This document shows positions 1 to 5,859 of a stretch of 6,118 nucleotides of DNA, in pieces. The stretch lies in assembly GCA_004195335.1 (NCBI GenBank), contig SDWK01000023.1, positions 1-6,118 of the forward strand. Reading direction: 5' to 3'. The stretch is from Shewanella sp. GTDB lineage: Bacteria; Pseudomonadota; Gammaproteobacteria; Enterobacterales; Shewanellaceae. The number at the start of each line of letters is the position of its first letter. The first letter of the stretch is position 1. The translations under genes were made by a program, and so were the position numbers. Below the pieces are notes generated by a model. That model did no database searches and was not told the DNA's origin. It was given only the letters and a program-made list of their open reading frames with translations.

Positions 1-1018
1 GAACCTTATCTCTCTCATTGTTTTTTTAGTTGTAATTATTTTTGTTGATAAAATTGTCCCATGGTTTTCGATCGGAAGTTACATTTCTAATTTGCAGTTT
101 CTAATAGAAACTTCCAGTAAATGGAGCTATGGATGGAAATATGAGCCCGTTACGTTGACTGCATTTGCTATCGCCCTGAACGCAGTGGCTGGTTTGATTT
201 ACGTGAAGGTGAATTTAAAGACGCTGGAGGTGAATGATAAGCTGGGTGAGGTTTTAGCTTTTGTGCTCATCGCCATTTTTATGCTTAAGATAGGAACCAA
301 TAGAGCGGACATGCAGCACATCTATATGAGTCTATGGATGCCTGTTTTAATGGTTTTCAGATCAATTGATGGTGGATTTGAATTTGGCAGAGCTCTTAAA
401 TTTACCGCTAATGCGCTTTTCGTTATCATCGCGGCCTTTGCGATAGTGTGGCGTAGCTTTGTTCTCGTACTGATCGTCAGCACTTTCATCTATATTTTTT
501 ATGCCTACTCGAAAAAATACCCTAAGGATTTTGCACGGGTTGCTTTCTGCATCCTCGTATCCGCCTCACTGGCTTTCGTGCTTTTTGCGGGCGTAAAAGG
601 GGTTAGGAGTGGTCAGTATCAGTGGCTATCAGCGATGGCATCTCCTCCAGATAATGCGACATCCTCAACAGCAGGAGTACGCTGGGCCTCGGATCAACTT
701 TTGCGAAGCCGTGCAAGTTGTGTGTTTGATCTCTCAAATAATGGCGTTATCAACGGACTGACCAATTTACCGAGCTGCAGCAGGATTACCTACCCCGTTT
801 ACGCAGGAAAAAATCACGAGAAGGAACTCATTGATGCGATTCGGTTACAGATGCCGAATGCCATCGTTTACTTGTCAACCTATTGGTCGTACAGCATCGA
901 TGGGATAAGAATGCGAGAACGCTTTCCTGCTTTGAATGATTTTCTGTTGATTCAGTACCCTTTTCAAAACTGTGCGTATGGATACTGTGTCAGATACCTT
1001 GGAGATAAGAATGGCTGA
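1..1018 (+). CDS. Polytopic membrane protein, probable GT-C-type glycosyltransferase (5' end outside window)
   Basis: The frame is open from the first complete codon (2-4) to the TGA at 1016-1018, giving 338 visible residues. The TTG at 92 is only an internal Leu (visible residue 31), because hydrophobic sequence precedes it without a stop. Hydrophobic helices lie at about residues 3-17, 50-70, 82-97, 135-150, 151-170 and 179-197. An R-A-D-M-Q-H motif at 101-106 (RxDxxH) sits at a helix border, as I recall from lipid-dependent membrane glycosyltransferases. Residues 200-338 form a hydrophilic tail with four cysteines (240, 259, 324, 329) and a segment at 240-265 (FDLSNNG, then LPSC) like the C-terminal domain of some GT-C enzymes. 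Such enzymes transfer a sugar from a polyprenyl-phosphate donor in the periplasm. The GT-C call is inferred from fold and context. The catalytic first loop lies upstream of the window, so a polymerase or other polytopic protein remains possible. It overlaps the next gene by 8 bases and is visibly more AT-rich than genes 3, 5 and 6. Confidence 0.6.
   Translation, partial: NLISLIVFLVVIIFVDKIVPWFSIGSYISNLQFLIETSSKWSYGWKYEPVTLTAFAIALNAVAGLIYVKVNLKTLEVNDKLGEVLAFVLIAIFMLKIGTNRADMQHIYMSLWMPVLMVFRSIDGGFEFGRALKFTANALFVIIAAFAIVWRSFVLVLIVSTFIYIFYAYSKKYPKDFARVAFCILVSASLAFVLFAGVKGVRSGQYQWLSAMASPPDNATSSTAGVRWASDQLLRSRASCVFDLSNNGVINGLTNLPSCSRITYPVYAGKNHEKELIDAIRLQMPNAIVYLSTYWSYSIDGIRMRERFPALNDFLLIQYPFQNCAYGYCVRYLGDKNG
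1001..1004 (+). promoter_or_regulatory. Shine-Dalgarno site deciding the SDR-like gene start
   Basis: GGAG lies six bases before the ATG at 1011, inside the end of the upstream gene. No comparable site precedes the in-frame GTG at 972 or ATG at 978. This favours 1011 as the start and implies translational coupling with the upstream gene. Confidence 0.7.
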
Positions 1019-1826
1019 GTCGAACGGCTTTGTTAATATGGCGCTGATTGGCAGTACTGGGTTTGTAGGAAGCACGCTCTGTCACCAAGCCAACTTCAGT
1101 GCGTTCTACAGGTCCAGCACCATTGACCAGGTCGCAGAACAACGTTTTGACTGCGTCGTTTGCGCTGCCGCCCCGGCCCAGAAATGGATAGCGAATCAGG
1201 AGCCTATTGCAGACCTGAAAAATATAGAGCGGCTTATTGAACACCTTAAAACGGTATCCTGTGAGACCTTCGTCCTGATTAGCACCGTCGATGTATTCAA
1301 AACACCCATTGGTGTGGATGAAGACACATTTGTCGACGAGTCAGGGCTACACGCATACGGTTTGCATCGTCGATTGCTGGAGAAATTTGTCGAAAACCAT
1401 TTCGACAATCATCTGATTATTCGCTTGCCTGGTTTAGTGGGTCCAGGCCTGCGGAAGAACGTTATCTTCGATTTCTTAAATGACAATAATCTTCAGTTGA
1501 TTGATGCACGAGGCAAGTTTCAATTCTATCCGATGGTAAACTTGTGGCGCGACATAAACACCGCGCTCAGCGCCGGTTTACGGTTAGTCCACCTCACCGC
1601 AGAGCCGCTCACCGTGGAGAAGGTTTCCAGACAAGGTTTTGGCAAGCCATTTGACCACACGCTGGTGAATTCCCCGGCTAGGTATGACATGAAAACCAAA
1701 CATGCTCAAATTTTCGCTGCCTCAGGACCTTATCAATACAGTGAACGCGAAACCATTCAGGCGATTAGAGCCTATGCACAATCTGAACGGCGAATGGTTA
1801 AGCCTGACCCGGGAGCCAGTGCATGA
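1011..1826 (+). CDS. NAD(P)-dependent epimerase/dehydratase-like protein (extended SDR), 271 aa
   Basis: This is a Rossmann-fold SDR-type protein, expected to be cytoplasmic and to oxidise, reduce or epimerise a (nucleotide) sugar. The nucleotide-binding glycine motif GSTGFVG is at residues 14-20. The next landmarks are a D-C-V-V-C-A-A-A strand at 47-54, the catalytic-type S91-T92 in ISTVDVF, Y116 in HAYGLHRRLLE, and an RLPGLVGPG segment at 138-146. The usual YxxxK is YxxxR here (Y116, R120), so the catalytic lysine is replaced by arginine. At 271 residues it is shorter than most sugar-nucleotide epimerases (about 300-340), and the C-terminal substrate domain is correspondingly small. Start 1011 is chosen for its ribosome site and because the glycine motif follows closely; ATG 1038 is a weaker alternative. 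It overlaps the upstream gene by 8 bases and the downstream isomerase gene by ATGA. The substrate is unknown. It could be a structural or regulatory SDR rather than an active enzyme. Confidence 0.8.
   Translation: MAESNGFVNMALIGSTGFVGSTLCHQANFSAFYRSSTIDQVAEQRFDCVVCAAAPAQKWIANQEPIADLKNIERLIEHLKTVSCETFVLISTVDVFKTPIGVDEDTFVDESGLHAYGLHRRLLEKFVENHFDNHLIIRLPGLVGPGLRKNVIFDFLNDNNLQLIDARGKFQFYPMVNLWRDINTALSAGLRLVHLTAEPLTVEKVSRQGFGKPFDHTLVNSPARYDMKTKHAQIFAASGPYQYSERETIQAIRAYAQSERRMVKPDPGASA
1811..1815 (+). promoter_or_regulatory. Shine-Dalgarno site for the TIM-barrel isomerase gene
   Basis: GGGAG lies seven bases before the ATG at 1823 and within the last codons of the SDR-like gene. Together with the ATGA stop/start overlap it supports 1823 as the true start and coupled translation. 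Confidence 0.65.
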
Positions 1827-2635
1827 GGCTGGCTGTTTCAAACATTGCCTGGGACGTTGCTGAAGATGAAGCAATAGCGACCCTGCTACGTCGCTTTGGT
1901 GTTGATGCGATTGATATTGCACCGGGGAAGTATTTTCCGGACCCCGCCAATGCTACCGATGACGAGATTGCCGCCGTCAAGAACTGGTGGTCTGAACAGG
2001 ATATCGAAATTACCGGCATGCAGGCGCTGTTGTTCGGAACGTCAGGTTTGAACGTCTTTGGCTCGGAAGATGTACAAAATGCGATGCTGCAGCATCTGTC
2101 TGCCGTGTGCCGTATTGGTGCCGGTCTGGGAGCCCGGCGGCTGGTGTTTGGCTCGCCTAAGAATCGTGATCGTACGGGTTTAAACGACCATCAAGCCATG
2201 GCGCTAGCCGTTTCTTTTTTTCAACGTCTCGGCGATATCGCTCAATCCTTTGGTGTGGTTGTCTGCCTCGAACCCAATCCTAGTTGTTACGGTGCCAACT
2301 TCATGACGACCAGCGCTGGAACGGCGCAGATCGTAGTGGAGGTTGCGCACCCCTCGATACGCATGCAGCTTGATACCGGCGCACTTACGATCAACGAAGA
2401 AGACCCCGGCCAAGTGATTGAACAGTTTCACTCGTTAATTGGGCATGTTCATGCAAGTGAACCGAACCTGGTCACCTTGGGGGAAGGTAATACTGATCAT
2501 GAAAGAATGGCAACAGCAGTAAGAAACACCCTACCTGAGCACACCGTCTCTATTGAAATGCTACCACCCAAAAACGGACAGCCCCTGGTGGCTGTTGAAC
2601 GCGCTCTGGTGATTGCGCTGAAACACTACGCATAG
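1823..2635 (+). CDS. Sugar (phosphate) isomerase/epimerase-like TIM-barrel protein, 270 aa
   Basis: This belongs to the xylose-isomerase-like / AP-endonuclease-2 TIM-barrel superfamily, whose members isomerise, epimerise or dehydrate sugars and cyclitols using a divalent metal. The first strand is MRLAVSNIAWD, and VDAIDIAPGKYF follows at 27-38. The candidate metal ligands are all present in the expected order: E150 (VVCLEPNP), D184 (MQLDTGA), H210 (GHVHASEP) and E245 (SIEMLPP). The length is full for the family, so it looks intact. The superfamily includes IolE/IolI, ketose 3-epimerases and dehydratases, and sequence alone does not fix the substrate. It starts in a 4-base ATGA overlap with the SDR-like gene, which suggests the two products act in the same sugar conversion. 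Expected location is the cytoplasm. The base composition is clearly GC-richer than the flanking membrane-protein genes. Fold assignment is confident and the reaction is not. Confidence 0.85.
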   Translation: MRLAVSNIAWDVAEDEAIATLLRRFGVDAIDIAPGKYFPDPANATDDEIAAVKNWWSEQDIEITGMQALLFGTSGLNVFGSEDVQNAMLQHLSAVCRIGAGLGARRLVFGSPKNRDRTGLNDHQAMALAVSFFQRLGDIAQSFGVVVCLEPNPSCYGANFMTTSAGTAQIVVEVAHPSIRMQLDTGALTINEEDPGQVIEQFHSLIGHVHASEPNLVTLGEGNTDHERMATAVRNTLPEHTVSIEMLPPKNGQPLVAVERALVIALKHYA

Positions 2636-2645
2636 AGCTAAAGTC

Positions 2646-2650
2646 AGAGG
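2646..2650 (+). promoter_or_regulatory. Shine-Dalgarno site for the second GT-C-like gene
   Basis: AGAGG ends nine bases before the ATG at 2660. A TTG at 2657 lies directly upstream in frame, but the ATG is the better start, with normal spacing. Confidence 0.55.
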
Positions 2651-2659
2651 CCTAGTTTG

Positions 2660-4213
2660 ATGAAACGACTTAACTCCCCATTGGTTTGGGGCTTGTTTTT
2701 TTTGGTACTGATGCTAATTAGCGCATTAATGCTGCAGCAGAAATTTTTTAATAAGCCGACAGGCGCGCAAAATTTAGAGGCGACGTACCATGTTCTTTTG
2801 ACGGTTACCGCGTTGAGTGAAAGCGCAGCAGCCAACCATTTTTACCTGCCAACAGTCTCTTTGGGTGACGACCTGGATAAAGGCATCCCCTGGGGTGCAA
2901 CAGTGCCTACTAAAACGGGCGACTATATCTACACCAGCTTTACTCCTCTGGCTTTTTTAGCGCCCTATTTTTTGAATGAATTATTTGATCTAGATATTTC
3001 AATAAAAAACCTGGCTTATTTTAACTTCATACTTGGAAGCCTAAGTGTAGTCACTCTTTTTATCTTGCTAGTAAGGTTGCTCATATTTAATGGGTTCCAT
3101 CAGCCGACTGCTGTCACAGGCGCTCTTGTGGGATGCACAATTGCGGTTTTTAGCAGAGAGGCCATGCTTTCCCATGGTGTGGTTTACTGGAACCAAAGCC
3201 TCTATCAGCCGATTTTTATTTTTTCACTTTATCTGTTTTTCAAGTATCTAACCGCTGATGATAGATCAGATAGTAAAGGAAAAAATAACTATTCAATTGC
3301 ACTGATGGTCATTGCGTTTGTTGGCGCCTCTACGGAATGGACGGGCTATATTTTCAATGCCGGTGTTGTTGGTGTTTTATGGTTAAATAGCAAAAATTCA
3401 CCGTCATCAAAGATACTTGCAAGACGAATATTTATGGCAACCGCCCTTGCAGGGTTAGTGACTGTTATTCATTTCGGCTTAGCGGTCGGGTTCGAGCAGG
3501 CAATCCGCGCCTTTGTGTCTCGCTTCCTTGCAAGAGACGCTTCATCAGGAAGCATCGTAGCCTTGATACAAGGCTATGGGCTTTCATATGGATTTTTCTT
3601 CTTAGTAATATTTTCTATATTGCTGATCTCTTTTGTTAATAACACGCAGCAATCAACAAGCAAACAGCAACGCGCAGTCTTCTTAATATTTTTCGCCTCG
3701 TGCATACCGTTGCTCGAAAATATTGTGATGCTTCAACATGCAACACAATTTTCCTATGATAGACTTAAATTCATTTTCCCAGCGTCTATTGTTTTGGCAT
3801 TTTCGTATGCTCGCTTTGAAATAAAGGGTCGAGTTATATTAACGCTACTTATTTGTATCGCTTGTTTTCAAGGACAGAAAAGTTATCGCTCAGACATAGA
3901 AAACTACTCGCGATGGGCACAGATTGACCATGAAAACAGGCAGCTTGTTAAGGATATAAAGCAGGAAGTGGACCTCCGGTGTGCGGTTTTAGCCTCAAAT
4001 TTAGGAGTCCGTGGATATGCAAACCTAATTTTACATAGGGGCATCTTTGAGTATAAGACGTTCCAACAGGCAGAAGAACTAGGGCGAGGAAGAAATAGCT
4101 GCGCCGTGGTTTATTTAGAAGCTAACGGGGCTTTTTCTGATCTTCCCAGATACTACAGAGCAATTATTAAACGCAAAAATGGGTCTATAGAGGTGATTAA
4201 TAAATCATCTTAG
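2660..4213 (+). CDS. Polytopic membrane protein, probable GT-C-fold glycosyltransferase, 517 aa
   Basis: Residues 8-25 form the first membrane helix. A large loop follows (26-95) with an acidic residue, E40, soon after the helix, and a DYIYTSFTP motif at 88-96. This is the usual GT-C layout, where an acidic residue in the first periplasmic loop acts in catalysis. Further helices lie at about 118-143, 151-165, 183-197, 211-243 (with STEWTGY at 224-230), 258-278, 308-326, 338-352, 371-385 and 391-405. A charged loop QHATQFSYDRLK (359-370) follows the 338-352 helix. The tail (406-517) is soluble, with cysteines at 440 and 481. Such proteins usually transfer a sugar from a polyprenyl-phosphate donor to a glycan or lipid acceptor on the periplasmic face. 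I cannot name acceptor or sugar. The gene is AT-rich compared with genes 3, 5 and 6 and sits 24 bases after the isomerase gene. It could instead be an uncharacterised O-unit or EPS membrane protein. Confidence 0.65.
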   Translation: MKRLNSPLVWGLFFLVLMLISALMLQQKFFNKPTGAQNLEATYHVLLTVTALSESAAANHFYLPTVSLGDDLDKGIPWGATVPTKTGDYIYTSFTPLAFLAPYFLNELFDLDISIKNLAYFNFILGSLSVVTLFILLVRLLIFNGFHQPTAVTGALVGCTIAVFSREAMLSHGVVYWNQSLYQPIFIFSLYLFFKYLTADDRSDSKGKNNYSIALMVIAFVGASTEWTGYIFNAGVVGVLWLNSKNSPSSKILARRIFMATALAGLVTVIHFGLAVGFEQAIRAFVSRFLARDASSGSIVALIQGYGLSYGFFFLVIFSILLISFVNNTQQSTSKQQRAVFLIFFASCIPLLENIVMLQHATQFSYDRLKFIFPASIVLAFSYARFEIKGRVILTLLICIACFQGQKSYRSDIENYSRWAQIDHENRQLVKDIKQEVDLRCAVLASNLGVRGYANLILHRGIFEYKTFQQAEELGRGRNSCAVVYLEANGAFSDLPRYYRAIIKRKNGSIEVINKSS

Positions 4214-4241
4214 TAATTGATTACTTGACTGAGTTAACACA

Positions 4242-4598
4242 ATGAAATGGCTTATTCTTATTCTCGGTATTGCCTCAAACGCATCGGCCAGTGTTTTGAT
4301 CAAGATGGCCATGATGCCACCACGTAAATTCCCATCCTTTAGCGACCCCGTGTCAGCTTTAACCAACTGGCCGTTCTGGTTGGGGCTGGGGTTATATGGC
4401 GGTGCCTTTTTGCTTTATGCCGCAGCGTTAGCACGCTTGCCGCTCAATGTGGCGCATCCCATTCTGACCGCGGGTGCAGTTGCAACCGTTGCCGTGTTCT
4501 CGATAGTGATTTTTCGAGAGTCGTTTTACTGGACGACTGGCGCCGGCATCGTGCTGGTTATCGCCGGCGTTGTGTTGATTACGGTTCGAGTGGCCTGA
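4242..4598 (+). CDS. SMR/EamA-fold four-helix protein, likely lipid-linked sugar flippase subunit (ArnE-like), 118 aa
   Basis: Four membrane helices lie at about residues 2-21, 42-62, 70-91 and 96-116, in the size range of EmrE (110 aa) and ArnE (111 aa). LPLNVAHPI at 66-74 and FRES at 91-94 are typical SMR/EamA landmarks. Aligning the helix-1 lysine (K21 here, K22 in EmrE) puts N13 where drug exporters have the essential Glu14, so proton-coupled multidrug export is unlikely. ArnE and ArnF, which flip undecaprenyl-phosphate-aminoarabinose, also lack that glutamate. The stop overlaps the start of the following GT2 gene (TGATG), a pairing that makes a flippase for the GT2 product the best inference. 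ArnE works with ArnF, but only one such gene is visible, so this one may form a homodimer or have a partner elsewhere. The ribosome site is weak. Start 4242 places helix 1 at the N-terminus, as the family requires. Confidence 0.75.
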   Translation: MKWLILILGIASNASASVLIKMAMMPPRKFPSFSDPVSALTNWPFWLGLGLYGGAFLLYAAALARLPLNVAHPILTAGAVATVAVFSIVIFRESFYWTTGAGIVLVIAGVVLITVRVA

Positions 4599-5431
4599 TG
4601 CGTATGACTAAGATGAATATGCTTCCGAACATCTCGCCTGAAGCTCGTGCTGACTGGCAAGTCCCCACTTTTGATACGCGGCTCTGGGTGGGTCGAAAGC
4701 ACCCGTGGTGCGTCATGATTCCGGTCATCAACGAAGGTGAGCGCATCAGCAGCCAACTGTCTAAAATGGCGGCTCTCAATATTGACGGGATAGCAGATAT
4801 TATTATCATCGATGGTGGCAGCACCGATGGCTCTCTTGGGTTGGAACCTCTACAGCAGCAAGGCGTACGCGGACTGCTGGTGAAGACGGGGCCGGGTAAA
4901 TTGAGTGCGCAGCTGCGTTGCGGCTACGCGTTTGCGCTTGATCAGGGTTATGAAGGTATTGTCAGCATCGATGGTAACGACAAAGATGATCCTGAAGCGA
5001 TACGCCGCTTTATTGATGCACTAAAACAGGGCGTAGATTTTGTCCAGGCTTCGCGTTTTATTGCAGGAGGTGTGGCAGAAAACACGCCAAAATCTCGTGA
5101 CTTTGCTATCCGTTTTATTCATGCGCCGATGCTGAGTCTGTTCTCCGGTTTTAGATGGACAGACACGACCCAGGGCTTCCGTGCCTACAGCCGGAAAATG
5201 CTCCTAGACACCAAGATCGCGCTGTTTCGTGATCTGTTCATGACTTATGAACTACTTGCGTACCTATCCTATCGCGCACCTAAACTTGGTTATCGTTGTC
5301 TCGAGCTACCTACCACGCGGCGTTATCCCAAGGGGGAGGTGCCGACCAAGATCAGCAGCGTCAAGGGGAATTTATCACTGCTGCAAGTGCTGTTTAGAGC
5401 GTGCTTCGGTTCGTATAATCCAAATGATTGA
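4598..5431 (+). CDS. GT2 glycosyltransferase, polyprenyl-phosphate sugar synthase (DPM1/ArnC/GtrB-like), 277 aa
   Basis: This GT-A-fold enzyme should transfer a sugar from a nucleotide donor to undecaprenyl phosphate at the inner face of the cytoplasmic membrane. The signature pieces are in order: IPVINEGERI at 41-50, IIDGGSTDGS at 70-79, SIDGNDKDDPE at 123-133 (metal/donor-binding acidic cluster), QASRF at 150-154, and TDTTQGFRAYSRK at 188-200, the motif shared with dolichyl-phosphate mannose synthases. Unlike ArnC and GtrB it has no C-terminal membrane helices, so it resembles the soluble DPM1 type. The segment at 258-270 may be an amphipathic membrane-contact helix. About 37 residues precede the first GT-A strand, longer than usual. 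Start 4598 is supported by the TGATG overlap with the flippase-like gene, but ATGs at 4604, 4613 and 4619 are alternatives and no strong ribosome site separates them. The sugar cannot be told from sequence. It is the last gene of the block. Confidence 0.85.
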   Translation: MRMTKMNMLPNISPEARADWQVPTFDTRLWVGRKHPWCVMIPVINEGERISSQLSKMAALNIDGIADIIIIDGGSTDGSLGLEPLQQQGVRGLLVKTGPGKLSAQLRCGYAFALDQGYEGIVSIDGNDKDDPEAIRRFIDALKQGVDFVQASRFIAGGVAENTPKSRDFAIRFIHAPMLSLFSGFRWTDTTQGFRAYSRKMLLDTKIALFRDLFMTYELLAYLSYRAPKLGYRCLELPTTRRYPKGEVPTKISSVKGNLSLLQVLFRACFGSYNPND

Positions 5432-5490
5432 GTTTTTGTAGGTCATTGTTAATCTTTTTCCAACAGCTAAAAACTGCAATAGCTATTGAT

Positions 5491-5513
5491 AAACCTCGTT
5501 TAGAGGGGTTTCT
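5491..5513 (+). terminator. Candidate intrinsic terminator after the operon
   Basis: AAACC, TC, a GTTTA loop, then GA and GGTTT form a short stem with a two-base GG bulge, followed by TTTCT. It lies 60 bases after the GT2 stop, where an operon terminator is expected. The stem is imperfect and the T tract is broken, so termination may be weak. On the minus strand the T tract is poorer. Confidence 0.4.
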
Positions 5514-5683
5514 GACATCTGATGATCTGTTCTGGTATTAATACGTATTAGGCGGCATGATTAGTCGGGAGCTAACTCTTGAATGTGAATTTGTATTGAT
5601 CTTCTTGAAATGCAATGGCATTTAAGTGCAGATCTGAAAGTAATTAATGCCTTAAGACGTATTGAAGTAACCAGAAACAGAAG

Positions 5684-5766
5684 GGGTCTTTTCTTTTGCC
5701 TTTCTAGAGCCAACCGGATAGATAAAGGTCAGCAGCTGGGTGAGATCGGGGCAAAACGCAAGACCC
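5684..5766. repeat. Long imperfect inverted repeat (17-bp arms, 49-base loop)
   Basis: GGGTCTTTTCTTTTGCC (5684-5700) faces GGCAAAACGCAAGACCC (5750-5766). Seven pairs, three internal mismatched positions (one a possible G-U) and seven more pairs give 14 of 17 Watson-Crick matches. A competing pairing exists between GCAAAACGC (5751-5759) and 5782-5792 with a two-base bulge. It could be a structured RNA or the end of an inverted-repeat element. Confidence 0.45.
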
Positions 5767-5808
5767 TGTAGCCCCTTTGCGGCGTTGTTTGCCAACCATT
5801 TTATCCTG

Positions 5809-5830
5809 TGCATTAACCTTCATTAATGCA
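5809..5830. repeat. Compact palindrome (8-bp perfect stem, 6-base loop)
   Basis: TGCATTAA at 5809-5816 is the exact reverse complement of TTAATGCA at 5823-5830, with CCTTCA between. No T run follows on either strand, so it does not look like an intrinsic terminator. It shares the TTAATGC core with the direct repeats nearby. Confidence 0.5.
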
Positions 5831-5859
5831 TCCCGCTTTGTCGCAGTTTTGGCCCAGAA

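Noticed and set aside
972..1010. Upstream GTG (972) and ATG (978) as starts of the SDR-like gene
   Set aside because: No ribosome site precedes them, and they add residues before the Rossmann strand. ATG 1011 has GGAG at ideal spacing.
4212..4225. AGTAAT-TG-ATTACT inverted repeat between genes 4 and 5
   Set aside because: A short AT-rich stem with a two-base loop and no promoter-like hexamers at the right spacing; most likely chance.
4526..4824. Overlapping minus-strand frames opposite the SMR/GT2 junction
   Set aside because: They sit antisense to two well-supported genes, with no motifs and no ribosome sites.
5247..5441. Plus-strand open frame inside the GT2 gene
   Set aside because: It lies in a different frame within a clear GT2 coding region and has low-complexity Arg/Cys content, so it is a shadow.
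5477..5488. Perfect 12-bp palindrome CAATAGCTATTG
   Set aside because: A palindrome this long is expected about once by chance in a window of this size, and nothing around it indicates an operator.
5551..5580. Possible JUMPstart/ops-like element (GGCGGCATG...GGGAGCT)
   Set aside because: Only scattered resemblance to the ops core GGCGGTAGCGT, and it lies downstream of the operon rather than upstream.
5700..5800. tRNA or integron attC-like site in the folded region
   Set aside because: No acceptor stem, anticodon arm or T-loop pattern, and no proper RYYYAAC/GTTRRRY core-site pair.
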